Assembly: GCF_000721495.1 (NCBI RefSeq)
Contig: NZ_JOHY01000018.1
Location: 1 to 64,000 of the forward strand
Direction: 5' to 3'
From: Streptomyces sp. NRRL F-5123
GTDB lineage: Bacteria; Actinomycetota; Actinomycetes; Streptomycetales; Streptomycetaceae
Length of the DNA: 64,000 bases
Shown here: positions 18,904-27,203 of the stretch, piece by piece
Numbering within the stretch: the first letter of the stretch is position 1
How the letters are laid out: every line of letters starts with the position of its first letter
Made by a program: the position numbers and the translations under genes
The notes under the pieces: model-generated
Seen by the model: the letters and a program-made list of their open reading frames with translations, nothing else
What the model was told of the DNA's origin: nothing
Databases searched by the model: none

Positions 18904-19094
18904 GTACGCAACGCCCGTCCCCGGGCGCCTCCGTCCTGCGCATCCGCTGGCTGCCCGGCACCGACGTCCTGCAGGGCATCTGCCACTGCGACGCCCGGCA
19001 CCACTGCGAGGACCCGGTCGAGATGTGGGACTGGCTGCTCGCCCACCCCGACCACCCCACGCCTGAGGACAGCCCCGGTGAAGGAATCGCTTGA
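18900..19094 (+). CDS. Small Cys/His-rich protein translationally coupled between vanA and vanB
   Basis: A 64-residue open frame starting in the vanA stop (ATGA, 18900-18903) and ending 17 bases inside vanB, so all three genes overlap. The core LRIRWLPGTDVLQGICHCD is followed by Cys28-His-Cys30, His34, His35 and Cys36, then the WDWLLAHPDHP tail. The clustered Cys and His could bind iron or zinc. There is no signal peptide or membrane segment. Its arrangement implies near-equal expression with the oxygenase and reductase, so an accessory, folding or cluster-assembly role is conceivable. I recall similar unnamed small proteins beside actinobacterial oxygenase genes but no established function. 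Confidence 0.72.
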   Translation: MSTQRPSPGASVLRIRWLPGTDVLQGICHCDARHHCEDPVEMWDWLLAHPDHPTPEDSPGEGIA

Positions 19095-20007
19095 CCTCGT
19101 CGTCGCCGACCGCCGTGCGGAGGCGGTCGGCGTGGTGTCCCTGACGCTCCGCCGCTCCGACGGCGGGCCCCTCCCCGACTGGCAGCCGGGTGCCCACGTG
19201 GACCTGCTGCTGGCCGAGGGGCTGGAGCGCCAGTTCTCGCTGTGCGGCCCGCCCGGCGGTGAGCAGTGGCGGATCGCCGTCCTACGGGAGGCGGACGGGC
19301 GCGGCGGCTCGGACTTCGTGCACACCTCCCTCGCGCCCGGCACCCCGGTACGGGCGCGAGGCCCGAGGAACCACTTCCCGCTGGAGCCCGCGCCGGCCCA
19401 CCGCTTCGTCGCCGGCGGCATCGGCATCACCCCGATCCTCCCGATGCTGACCGCCGCCGCGGCCTCCTCCTCGGACTGGTCCCTGCTCTACGGAGGGCGC
19501 ACCAGGGAGTCCATGGCCTTCGTGGCGGAACTGGCCGCACGCCATCCCGCGGAGCGCGTCACCTTCGTCACCGGCCCGCTCGACCTCGACGGCTACCTCG
19601 CGGACCTGCGGCCGGGCGAGCTCGTCTACGCGTGCGGCCCGGCGTCGCTGCTGGAAGCCGTCGAGTCCCGGGTCCCGGCGTCCGCGCTGCGTTTGGAGCG
19701 TTTCACCGCGGCAGCGGCCGACACCACCGGCGACACGCCGTTCGAGGTGGAGCTCGCCAGGTCGGGAAGGGTGCTGACGGTCCCGCCCGGGCTGAGCATC
19801 CTGCAAGCCGTCCGGCAGTCGGGCCTCGAGGTCCTCTACTCCTGCACGGAGGGCACCTGCGGCACCTGCGAGACCGACCTCCTGGCGGGCGAGGCCGACC
19901 ACCGCGACAGTGTGCTCACCGAGGCGGAACGCGCCGCCGGCGAGACGCTGATGATCTGCGTCTCGCGCTGCCGCGTCCCCGGCGGACGGCTGACTCTGGA
20001 CCTGTGA
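19078..20007 (+). CDS. vanB: Vanillate O-demethylase, reductase subunit
   Basis: A 309-residue class IA oxygenase reductase passing electrons from NAD(P)H through flavin and a plant-type [2Fe-2S] cluster to VanA. The flavin-binding RQFSLCGPP (near residue 60), the nucleotide-binding GGIGITPILPML, CGPASLL and the C-terminal ferredoxin ligands Cys256-X4-Cys261-X2-Cys264-X29-Cys294 are all present. GTG 19078 overlaps the small gene before it by 17 bases. The order flavin-NAD-ferredoxin is that of VanB and phthalate dioxygenase reductase. Confidence 0.92.
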   Translation: MKESLDLVVADRRAEAVGVVSLTLRRSDGGPLPDWQPGAHVDLLLAEGLERQFSLCGPPGGEQWRIAVLREADGRGGSDFVHTSLAPGTPVRARGPRNHFPLEPAPAHRFVAGGIGITPILPMLTAAAASSSDWSLLYGGRTRESMAFVAELAARHPAERVTFVTGPLDLDGYLADLRPGELVYACGPASLLEAVESRVPASALRLERFTAAAADTTGDTPFEVELARSGRVLTVPPGLSILQAVRQSGLEVLYSCTEGTCGTCETDLLAGEADHRDSVLTEAERAAGETLMICVSRCRVPGGRLTLDL

Positions 20008-20038
20008 GGACACGGGAGCCGCGGCCCGGACCGGCTGT

Positions 20039-20066
20039 GCACCGGCCGGCCGGCGGCGACCGGTGC
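20039..20066. terminator. Possible terminator between convergent vanB and pobA
   Basis: Inverted 7-base arms GCACCGG (20039-20045) and CCGGTGC (20060-20066) enclose a GC-rich loop in the 64-base gap between the convergent stop codons. The stem is shorter than the other terminators here. Confidence 0.4.
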
Positions 20067-20071
20067 GCCGG

Positions 20072-21274
20072 TCAGCCCACCGGCCCGCCCACGTAGTTCT
20101 CCGCCAGTTCGGCGGCGGCGTGCGCGGAGGCCGCGACGCGGTCCAGCTGGGAGAGCTGCAGCCGGGTGTCGAAATCCGACTGTCCGGGCGCGGTGTGCAG
20201 AGTCGTCGTCATGAACCAGGAGAAGTGCTCCGCACGCCACACCCGCCGCAGGCAGGTGTCGGAGTACGCGTCCAGGCCCGCGGTGGAACCGGTCCTCGCC
20301 CACTGCTCGAAGGCGCGGGCCAGCACGATGACGTCGGCGGCGGCGAGGTTCAGCCCCTTGGCGCCGGTGGGCGGAACGATGTGCGCGGCGTCCCCCGCGA
20401 GCAGCACCCGGCCCCAGCGCATGGGCTCGGTGACGACGCTGCGCATCGGGAGGACGGACTTCTGCGTGATCGGCCCCCTGGCAAGGCTCCAGTCCCCGTC
20501 GACGGCGAAGCGGGCGTCGAGCTCGTCCCAGATCCGCTCGTCCGTCCAGGCGCCGGGGTCCGTGCCGTTGGGCACTTGCAGGTAGAGCCGGCTCACGGTC
20601 GGGGAGCGCATGCTGAGCAGTGCGAAGCCCCGTGGCGAGTGCGCGTAGACCAGCTCGTCGTTGGAGGGCGCCACGTCGGCGAGTACGCCCAGCCACGAGT
20701 ACGGGTAGGCGCGTTCGAAGGTGGTCAGCGCGCCCTCCGGCGCCGCGTTGCGGGTGACGCCGTGGAAGCCGTCGCAGCCGACGACGTAGTCGCAGGCGAG
20801 GGTGTGCTCCGCCCCGCCATGGGTGTAGCGGACGAGTGGCCGGGCGGTGTCGGCACCGACCACGGCGGAGACCGGGGCGTCGAACAGCAGTGGTGCTCCG
20901 TCGCCCAGCTGGAGCCCGATGAGGTCCTTGACGACCTCGGTCTGCGCGTAGACCCAGACCCTGCGTCCGCCGGTGAGCGAGGGGAAGTCGACGCGGTGGC
21001 GGCGCCGGCCCCAGCGCAGTTCCACGCCGTCGTGGGCCAGGCCCTCGCGGTCGAGGCGTTCGGCGGCGCCGCTGGAACGCAGGGCGTCGACGGTTGCCTG
21101 TTCCAGGATGCCTGCCCGCTGGCGCTGTTCGACGTAGTCCCGGGTCCGGGATTCGAGGACCACGCAGTCGATGCCCGCCCGGTGGAGCAGCCGCGCGAGC
21201 AGGAGTCCTGCGGGGCCGGCACCCACGACGCCGACGGTGGTGCGGGCGGGGAGCGGCACGGGGGGCACGGTCAT
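20072..21274 (-). CDS. pobA: 4-hydroxybenzoate 3-monooxygenase
   Basis: A 400-residue FAD-dependent hydroxylase converting 4-hydroxybenzoate with NAD(P)H and O2 to protocatechuate. The dinucleotide motif GVVGAGPAGLLLARLL is near residue 15, the conserved DG motif appears as CDGFHG, and the second FAD motif as GDAAHIVPPTGAKGLNLA; QRAGILEQ matches the PobA substrate region. Length is typical (about 390-400). ATG 21274 overlaps the pcaL stop by four bases, so pobA is the last gene of the pca operon. It supplies protocatechuate from p-coumarate-derived 4-hydroxybenzoate. Confidence 0.93.
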   Translation of the reverse strand: MTVPPVPLPARTTVGVVGAGPAGLLLARLLHRAGIDCVVLESRTRDYVEQRQRAGILEQATVDALRSSGAAERLDREGLAHDGVELRWGRRRHRVDFPSLTGGRRVWVYAQTEVVKDLIGLQLGDGAPLLFDAPVSAVVGADTARPLVRYTHGGAEHTLACDYVVGCDGFHGVTRNAAPEGALTTFERAYPYSWLGVLADVAPSNDELVYAHSPRGFALLSMRSPTVSRLYLQVPNGTDPGAWTDERIWDELDARFAVDGDWSLARGPITQKSVLPMRSVVTEPMRWGRVLLAGDAAHIVPPTGAKGLNLAAADVIVLARAFEQWARTGSTAGLDAYSDTCLRRVWRAEHFSWFMTTTLHTAPGQSDFDTRLQLSQLDRVAASAHAAAELAENYVGGPVG

Positions 21275-22398
21275 GCGGACGCCTCTTCCCCGAGGATGCG
21301 GTTGGCGATGGCGAAGGCCGTGTTGGCGGCGGGCACACCGCAGTAGACGGCGGAGTGGAGCAGGACTTCCTGGATCTCCTCGCGGCTGAGCCCGTTGTTG
21401 CGCGCGGCCCGGATGTGCATCGCCAGTTCCTCGTCGTGGCCGCGGGCGATCAGCGCGGTGATGGTGATGCAGCTGCGGGTCCGCCGGTCGAGACCGGGGC
21501 GGGTCCAGATCTCGCCCCATGCGTAACGGGTGATCAGGTCCTGGAAGGGCGCGGTGAAGGACGTCGTGGCGGCCGTGGCGCGCTCCACGTGGGCGTCCCC
21601 CAGCACCGCGCGGCGGACGGCGGCGCCGCGGGTGGCGGCGTTCTGGCCCAGGTGGTCGAGCAGCGCGTGCAGTACCCGCTGCGGCTGCTGCACGGGGGCG
21701 AGGTGGGCGGCGCCGTTGATCTCCACGAGGCTGGATCCATCGATGCCGTCGGCCAGTTCGCGGGCGTGCACCGGCGGCGTGGCGGTGTCCTGGCGTCCTG
21801 CGACGACAAGGGTCGGTGCCTGGATACGCGCGAGTTCGCCGCGCAGGTCGAAGGCCGCGAGGGCGTCGCAGCAGTCGGCGTAGCCCTTCGGGTCCACGGT
21901 CCGGTGGTCCGCGACCAGGGCGCGGGCGGTGTCCGTGGCCTCGAACCCCGGGGTGAACCAGCGGCCGGCGGCGGTGGCGGCGAGGCCGTCCACGCCTTCC
22001 TCGCGCACCCGCCGGGCGCGTTCCCGCCACGCTTCGGGCTCGCCGAACCTCGCCGAGGAGCAGACGAGGGCGAGCGATTCGACCCGCTCGGGACGGTGGA
22101 CGGCGAGCCATGTGCCGACGGCGCCGCCGAGCGAGACCCCCGCGTAGGCGAAGGTCCGCACGCCCAGGGAGTCGGCGAGTTCGAGCACGAGCGCGGCGAT
22201 GCCCGCCACGGTCGGTTCCCGCAGCAGCGCGGCCGGGGTGCCGCCGTGCCCGGGGAGGTCGTAGCGGACCACGCGGCGCCCGCGGGCGAGGGCGGCGACC
22301 TGCGCATCCCACAGCCGCACGCCGGTGCCGAGGGAGGGACCGAGGATGAGGACCGGGGCGTCCGCGCGGCCGTCGGTGATGTGGTGCACAGGCGTCAT
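21271..22398 (-). CDS. pcaL: Fused 3-oxoadipate enol-lactonase / 4-carboxymuconolactone decarboxylase
   Basis: A 375-residue fusion performing two successive protocatechuate-branch steps: decarboxylation of gamma-carboxymuconolactone and hydrolysis of the enol-lactone to 3-oxoadipate. Residues 1 to about 245 are an alpha/beta hydrolase (PcaD) with nucleophile Ser in YAGVSLGGA and the late GRQDTATPP and INGAAHLAP segments. The rest is the small PcaC domain (RTRSCITITALIARGHDEEL and EVLLHSAVYCGVPAANTAF). The fusion is normal for actinobacteria. ATG 22398 overlaps the stop of a remnant frame I take for pcaB (ATGA). Confidence 0.93.
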   Translation of the reverse strand: MTPVHHITDGRADAPVLILGPSLGTGVRLWDAQVAALARGRRVVRYDLPGHGGTPAALLREPTVAGIAALVLELADSLGVRTFAYAGVSLGGAVGTWLAVHRPERVESLALVCSSARFGEPEAWRERARRVREEGVDGLAATAAGRWFTPGFEATDTARALVADHRTVDPKGYADCCDALAAFDLRGELARIQAPTLVVAGRQDTATPPVHARELADGIDGSSLVEINGAAHLAPVQQPQRVLHALLDHLGQNAATRGAAVRRAVLGDAHVERATAATTSFTAPFQDLITRYAWGEIWTRPGLDRRTRSCITITALIARGHDEELAMHIRAARNNGLSREEIQEVLLHSAVYCGVPAANTAFAIANRILGEEASA

Positions 22399-22572
22399 CG
22401 GTTCCCCCTGGGGTGCTGGGCCCGCGCGGTGCGCAGGACGCGGTCGGTCGGTTCGGCCGCCGCTCCCACGTACCGCGCGGGGTGGGGCGGTTCGCCCGGT
22501 TCGTCGCGATCGAGCGGGCCGCCGAGGTCCGCGCGGTCCGCGCTCTCCGGGCCGCACGAGGGATCGGTGGAA
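22395..22572 (-). pseudogene. pcaB: Remnant 3' end of pcaB (3-carboxy-cis,cis-muconate cycloisomerase)
   Basis: The 178 bases between pcaG and pcaL hold an open minus-strand frame whose last residues include PPHPARYVGAAAEPTDRV, ending in TGA that overlaps the pcaL ATG by four bases. As I remember PcaB proteins, they end with a similar DP-x-x-YLG-x-A-x-x-x-VDRAL pattern, and pcaB normally sits exactly here in actinobacterial operons. A full PcaB needs about 450 residues. The simplest reading is an internal deletion that removed nearly all of pcaB but kept its coupled end. If so, this step must be done by a gene elsewhere or the pathway is broken. Confidence 0.55.
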
Positions 22573-23127
22573 TCAGCGGAAGGCAAGGAAGACCGTCTCC
22601 TCCGCGCTGCCTCCCTGGATCCTGATGTCGAAACGGTGGACGCCCTCGCTCTCCTCACGGGCGACCAGCGTCGCCCGCCGCTCCTCGGGCAGTGCGGCCA
22701 GCAGGGCGTCGTCCTCGTGGCCCGGCAGATAGGCGCGGGTGTGGAGGTGGTGCAGCAGCCCGCGGGCGAAGACGATGACCGAGAGGTAGGGCGCGTCCTC
22801 CGGCGGGGGGAGGGTGCGCACGACGTAGTGGCCGTCGGCGTCGGTGGGCACCCGTCCGAAGCCGGTGAAGACGAGGCCGTCGCGGCCGATGACGGCTCCG
22901 TCGACGGGATCCCGGCGCAGCGAGCCGGGGGCCCCCGTCCGCCGGCCGTCCGGTCCGGCCTGCCAGAACTCCAGCAGCGCGTCGGGGATCGGGGCTCCCT
23001 CCCCGTCACGGACCACACCGTGGACGGTGACGGCGCGGGGGTCGCGGACGGGGGCGATCTCGCCGCCCTTGGCGAAGGGCAGCGCGTAGCCGTAGAACGG
23101 GCCCACGGTCTGGGACGGCGTGATCAC
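22573..23127 (-). CDS. pcaG: Protocatechuate 3,4-dioxygenase, alpha subunit
   Basis: A 184-residue intradiol-dioxygenase subunit of the PcaHG complex, which opens the protocatechuate ring to 3-carboxy-cis,cis-muconate. It begins TPSQTVGPFYGYALPF, the standard PcaG opening, and contains VHGVVRDGEGAPIPDALLEFWQA and the GRVPTDADGHYVVRTL core; like other alpha subunits it lacks the iron-binding Tyr/His set. GTG 23127 overlaps the pcaH stop (GTGA). Length is close to the usual 185-205. Confidence 0.93.
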   Translation of the reverse strand: MITPSQTVGPFYGYALPFAKGGEIAPVRDPRAVTVHGVVRDGEGAPIPDALLEFWQAGPDGRRTGAPGSLRRDPVDGAVIGRDGLVFTGFGRVPTDADGHYVVRTLPPPEDAPYLSVIVFARGLLHHLHTRAYLPGHEDDALLAALPEERRATLVAREESEGVHRFDIRIQGGSAEETVFLAFR

Positions 23128-23861
23128 TGGTCCTCCCCTTCCGTCCAGGTGGCCGACGGCCCGTCGAGCACGATGTCCCACCGGTAGCCGAGGGAGAACT
23201 CGGGCTCGGACAGGTCGTGGACGTACTCGGCGACGAGCCGGTCCCGCGCGGCCTCGTCCGTGACGGACCTCAGGATCGGGTCGTGGCGGAAGAGCGGGTC
23301 GCCGGGGAAGTACATCTGGGTGACCAGGCGCTGGGTGAAGGCCGCCCCGAACAGGGAGAAGTGGATGTGCGCGGGCCGCCAGGCGTTGAGGTGGTTGCGC
23401 CACGGGTAGGCGCCGGGTCTGACGGTGGTGAACCGGTAGCCGCCCCGGTCGTCGGTGAGGCAGCGTCCCACTCCGGTGAAGTTCGGGTCCAGCGGTGCGG
23501 TGTGCTGGTCTCGCCGGTGGGCGTAGCGGCCGGAGGCGTTGGCCTGCCATATCTCGACCAGCTGCCCGCGTACGGGGCGGCCCCGGCGGTCGAGTACCCG
23601 CCCGCTCACGGTGATGCGCTCCCCCAGCGGCTCGCCCGCATGGTGGCGGGTCAGGTCGGCGTCGAGTTCGGTGACGTCGCTCACGCCGAAGACGGGGCCG
23701 GTCAGTTCCACGGCCTCCGGGTCGTCGACGACCACGAGCGGCTGCGTGGGGTGGCGCAGCACGCTGCTGCGGTAGGGGGCGTAGTCGCGTGCGGGGTGGG
23801 GGCCGCCTGCGCCGGGGAGGGCGGCCATCTCCGCGTCGACGGTCTGCTGGTCGAGTGCCAT
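23124..23861 (-). CDS. pcaH: Protocatechuate 3,4-dioxygenase, beta (iron-binding) subunit
   Basis: A 245-residue catalytic subunit. The non-haem Fe(III) ligands are present: Tyr in GRYAHRRDQ, Tyr in GAYPWRNH and two His in WRPAHIHFS. The N-terminal ARDYAPYRSSVLRHP is typical of PcaH. I choose ATG 23861 for its AAGGAA ribosome site and usual length; GTG 23933, which overlaps the pcaJ stop (GTGA), would add 24 residues and is a genuine alternative. It follows pcaJ and precedes pcaG. Confidence 0.92.
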   Translation of the reverse strand: MALDQQTVDAEMAALPGAGGPHPARDYAPYRSSVLRHPTQPLVVVDDPEAVELTGPVFGVSDVTELDADLTRHHAGEPLGERITVSGRVLDRRGRPVRGQLVEIWQANASGRYAHRRDQHTAPLDPNFTGVGRCLTDDRGGYRFTTVRPGAYPWRNHLNAWRPAHIHFSLFGAAFTQRLVTQMYFPGDPLFRHDPILRSVTDEAARDRLVAEYVHDLSEPEFSLGYRWDIVLDGPSATWTEGEDQ

Positions 23862-23929
23862 GCCTGATTCCTTGGGTGTCAGCGCTCCCGGACGGGGGCC
23901 GGTGGTCGAGACGGCGCGGACCGCGGCGC

Positions 23930-24583
23930 TCACAGCACGGCCCCCGTCGCCTCGTGGACGCCGAGCCTCGCGCCGGTGCGATCGCGGACTTCGTCCAGGC
24001 CGACGCCCGGGGCGAGTTCGGCCAGGCGCAGCCCGCCGGATGTGACGTCGAGGACGCCGAGATCGGTGACGATGCGCTGGACGCAGGCCTTGCCGGTGAG
24101 CGGCAGGGTGCAGTCGGCGACGATCTTCGGGCTTCCGTCCCTGGCGTTGTGCTCCATCACCACGATGACCTTGCGGGCGCCGTGCACGAGGTCCATCGCA
24201 CCGCCCATGCCTTTGATCATCTTGCCGGGGACGGCCCAGTTCGCCAGGTCGCCGTGCTCGGAGACCTGCATGGCGCCGAGGACGGCGACATCGATGTGGC
24301 CGCCGCGGATCATGCCGAAGGAGAGCGCGGAGTCGAAGAACGCGGCGCCGGGGGCGACGGTGACGGTCTCCTTGCCCGCGTTGATCAGGTCGGGGTCGAC
24401 CCGGTCCTCGGACGGGTAGGGGCCGACGCCGAGTATGCCGTTCTCCGAGTGGAGTACGACGTCGACGCCCTCGGGCAGGAAGTTGGGGATCAGCGTCGGC
24501 AGGCCGATACCGAGGTTGACGTAGGAGCCGTCCGGGAGTTCGCGTGCCGCCCGGGCGGCCATCTCGTTGCGGGTCCAGGGCAT
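23930..24583 (-). CDS. pcaJ: 3-oxoadipate:succinyl-CoA transferase, beta subunit
   Basis: A 217-residue class I CoA-transferase subunit B. The catalytic glutamate lies in the SENGILGVG motif, preceded by [13 protein letters not shown] and followed by [14 protein letters not shown], all typical. With PcaI it moves CoA from succinyl-CoA to 3-oxoadipate. ATG 24583 shares one base with the pcaI stop (TGATG). No pcaF thiolase gene follows in this cluster, so the last cleavage to acetyl-CoA and succinyl-CoA must be encoded elsewhere. Confidence 0.9.
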   Translation of the reverse strand: MPWTRNEMAARAARELPDGSYVNLGIGLPTLIPNFLPEGVDVVLHSENGILGVGPYPSEDRVDPDLINAGKETVTVAPGAAFFDSALSFGMIRGGHIDVAVLGAMQVSEHGDLANWAVPGKMIKGMGGAMDLVHGARKVIVVMEHNARDGSPKIVADCTLPLTGKACVQRIVTDLGVLDVTSGGLRLAELAPGVGLDEVRDRTGARLGVHEATGAVL

Positions 24584-25338
24584 CAGGGGCTCACCGTGCG
24601 CTTCTCGATCCGCTTGTCGGCCGCCTGGGCGGGGGTCAGTTCGACCACGCGCTGGACGAAGACACCGGGCACGTGCACCTGGTCGGGGTCGATCTCGCCG
24701 GGTTCCACGAGCTGTTCGACCTCGGCGACGGTGATCCGCCCCGCCATGGCGGCAAGGGGGTTGAAATTGCGGGCGGCCTTGTTGAGGACCAGGTTGCCGT
24801 GCCGGTCGCCCCTGGCGGCCCTGACGAGGGCGAAGTCGGTGGTGATGCCGCGTTCGAGTACGTACTCGCGGCCGTCGTAGACCCGTACCTCCTTGGCGGG
24901 CGAGGCCACGGCCACGGACCCGTCGGGGGCGTAGCGCCACGGCATGCCGCCGTCGGCCACCAGGGTGCCGACGCCGGCCGGGGTGAAGAAGGCGGGGATG
25001 CCCGCTCCCCCCGCACGCAGCCGCTCGGCGAGGCTGCCCTGCGGGGTCAGCTCCAGCTCCAGTTCACCGGACAGGTACCGGCGGGCGAACTCCTCGTTCT
25101 GGCCGACGTAGGAACCGGTGACCCGGACGATCCGGCCCGCCGCGAGCAGGATCCCGAGCCCGCCGCCGTCCACCCCGCAGTTGTTGGACACCACGCTCAG
25201 CCGGCCGGCCCCCTGCCGGAACAGCGCCTCGATCAGTACGTCGGGCACACCGCTGAGTCCGAAGCCGCCCACGGCCAGCGAGGAGCCGTCGCCGATGTCG
25301 GCCACCGCCTCCTGGGCCGAACGAACCACTTTGTCCAT
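24583..25338 (-). CDS. pcaI: 3-oxoadipate:succinyl-CoA transferase, alpha subunit
   Basis: A 251-residue class I CoA-transferase subunit A, first gene of pcaIJHG-(B)-L-pob[14 protein letters not shown] near residue 24 is the CoA-binding glycine loop; SNNCGVD and [41 protein letters not shown] features are conserved. It could also be described as acetoacetyl-CoA (ScoA) transferase, but the operon decides for PcaI. It starts at ATG 25338, divergent from the tandem IclR gene at 25489 across a 150-base control region. Confidence 0.9.
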   Translation of the reverse strand: MDKVVRSAQEAVADIGDGSSLAVGGFGLSGVPDVLIEALFRQGAGRLSVVSNNCGVDGGGLGILLAAGRIVRVTGSYVGQNEEFARRYLSGELELELTPQGSLAERLRAGGAGIPAFFTPAGVGTLVADGGMPWRYAPDGSVAVASPAKEVRVYDGREYVLERGITTDFALVRAARGDRHGNLVLNKAARNFNPLAAMAGRITVAEVEQLVEPGEIDPDQVHVPGVFVQRVVELTPAQAADKRIEKRTVSP

Positions 25339-25358
25339 GTGCTCATCCGCTCACTTGT

Positions 25359-25384
25359 GTTCGCCTGATGAACTATCGTTCGCC
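25359..25384. promoter_or_regulatory. Direct-repeat operator between pcaI and the tandem IclR gene
   Basis: GTTCGCC occurs at 25359-25365 and again at 25378-25384, 19 bases apart, with GAAC between them, so that GTTC/GAAC half-sites also form an inverted repeat. IclR-type regulators of the pca and pob pathways (PcaU, PobR, PcaR) bind short repeats of this kind in the divergent region, which fits here. The binding itself is inferred. Confidence 0.5.
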
Positions 25385-25488
25385 ATTGGTGGGGGGAGTT
25401 TCTGCCCGCGTCCCACCGGTTGTCAACAGAAGGCCGGCCGCGACCCAGCGGGTACGGTGTGCCGCAGCCCGTCGTCCGAGGAGGTCAG

Positions 25489-27129
25489 ATGCCGTCCACC
25501 GGCAGCGCCGGCGTCTGCGTCGGCCCACTGGAGCGCGGCCTGGCCGTGCTCCTCGTGCTGGCGCGGGCACCGGGTGGACGGCTGCGCGCGAGCGAGGTGG
25601 CCAGGCTGACCGGACTGGCCCGCTCCCCCGTGGACCGCATCGCCACCACGCTGGCCAGACTCGGCCATCTCCGCACGGAGGAGCGCGAACTCGTCCTCGC
25701 GCCGGGGCTGATGGCCCTCGGCGCGGCCTACCTGCGGGCGTGCCGCATTCCGGCCGCCCTCGGCCCGCCGGCCGCCGCGCTGGCGGAGGAGCTGGACGAG
25801 TCGGTCTCCCTCGCCGTACCGGACGGCGACGCCGTGCGCTTCGTGGTGCAGAACACCCGGCGCCGAACGCTCTCCGTCTCGTTCGGGGTCGGGGACGTGC
25901 TGCCCGCCGAGCGGTGCGCGCCGGGCGCGCTCTTCGCCGCCGACTGGGGGCCGCAGGAGTGGGCGGTCTGGCGGGAGCGGGCGGCGGCCGATCCTCGGGA
26001 CGACGGCTTCCCCGCGGTTCCGCCGCTTTCGGGGTCCCGTCCCGGTGAGGGCCGGTTCTCCGCGCTGGCCGCGGCCGCCGCGGCCCAGGGCTGGGCGGTG
26101 GACGACCAGCTGATCGAGCCCGGCCTGGTGGCCGTGGCCGTGCCGGTCCGCGATCCCGGCGGCAGGGTCGTGTGCGCGCTGAGCGTCGTCAGCCATACGA
26201 GCCGGCACTCCGCCGAGGGCCTGCGGACGTTCGCGCTGGACGCGATGCACCGTACGGCCGGCCGGATGACGGCCGCCCTCGGGTCGGCGCCCGCCGACCC
26301 GAGGGCGACGACCGCGGCCGACAGCACTGCCGACGCCAAACGGGAGCTGGGCCCGGAGTACCTCCAGTCCCTCGCCCGCGGACTCGCCGTACTGGGCTGT
26401 CTCGGCGAGGTCCCCGGGGGGATGGCGCTCGCCGCGGTGGCCCGGTCCACAGGACTGCCCAGAGCCACCGCCCGCCGCTCGCTGCTCACGCTCGAGCAAC
26501 TCGGCTACGTGGCCTCGGACAAGGGGCTGTTCACCCCCCTGCCCCGGGTGCTCGACCTGGGTTACCGGCTGCTGTCCGGCCTCTCCCTCGGGGAGATCGC
26601 CGCCCCGCACCTGGCGGCGCTGGTGGAGCAGGTGCACGAGTCCGCCTCCGTGGCGGTCCTCGACGGGACGGACATCCGCTACGTCGGCCGGGTGGCGTCA
26701 CACCGGATCATGAGCGTCACCATCACCCTGGGAACCCGGTTCCCCGCACACGCGACCTCGATGGGCCGGGTGCTGCTTGCCGGTCTGCCCCCGGCCGACC
26801 GGGCGCGGTGGCTCTCCGGGGCGGACCTCGAACGGCTCACCCGCTTCACGCTGACGGACCGCGACCGTCTGGCGGCGGTGCTCGACCGCACCGCCGACGA
26901 CGGATACGCGCTGGTGGACCAGGAGTTGGAGGAGGGGCTGCGCTCGGTGGCCGTGCCGGTGCGGGACCGCGAAGGGTCGGTCGTCGCTGCGGCGAACGTC
27001 TCGCTGCACGCCGGGCGCACCTCCGCCGAGGAGGCCAGGACGAACATCCTGCCCGCGCTGCGCGAGGCCGCCGCACGCATCGGCGCCGACCTCGCGATGG
27101 TGAGCGGGGGCAGGCTCCGCGCCCCCTGA
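25489..27129 (+). CDS. Tandem double IclR-family regulator of the pca operon
   Basis: A 546-residue protein made of two complete IclR units. Unit one (about 10-275) has HTH RASEVARLTGLARSPVDRIATT and an effector domain; after a linker near 280-300, unit two (about 305-546) has HTH LAAVARSTGLPRATARRSLLTLEQLG and an effector domain with FPAHATSMGRVLLAGL. Unit two keeps the canonical pocket motif, while unit one has APGALFAADWG instead, so only the second may sense the usual aromatic ligand. GAGGAGG precedes ATG 25489. Its divergence from pcaI makes it the probable pca activator/repressor. A normal IclR protein is about 250 residues. Confidence 0.85.
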   Translation: MPSTGSAGVCVGPLERGLAVLLVLARAPGGRLRASEVARLTGLARSPVDRIATTLARLGHLRTEERELVLAPGLMALGAAYLRACRIPAALGPPAAALAEELDESVSLAVPDGDAVRFVVQNTRRRTLSVSFGVGDVLPAERCAPGALFAADWGPQEWAVWRERAAADPRDDGFPAVPPLSGSRPGEGRFSALAAAAAAQGWAVDDQLIEPGLVAVAVPVRDPGGRVVCALSVVSHTSRHSAEGLRTFALDAMHRTAGRMTAALGSAPADPRATTAADSTADAKRELGPEYLQSLARGLAVLGCLGEVPGGMALAAVARSTGLPRATARRSLLTLEQLGYVASDKGLFTPLPRVLDLGYRLLSGLSLGEIAAPHLAALVEQVHESASVAVLDGTDIRYVGRVASHRIMSVTITLGTRFPAHATSMGRVLLAGLPPADRARWLSGADLERLTRFTLTDRDRLAAVLDRTADDGYALVDQELEEGLRSVAVPVRDREGSVVAAANVSLHAGRTSAEEARTNILPALREAAARIGADLAMVSGGRLRAP

Positions 27130-27203
27130 AGACCGTCTGATTCGAGACGGCCGTCACAGAAACGTCGCGCATTGCCCCGCGCACCCTTCCACAGCTCTAC
27201 GCT

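Noticed and set aside
20072..22312. 746-codon frame suggesting PobA fused to an upstream protein
   Set aside because: The part before ATG 21274 is an off-frame reading of pcaL; the ATGA overlap and FAD motif mark the true pobA start.
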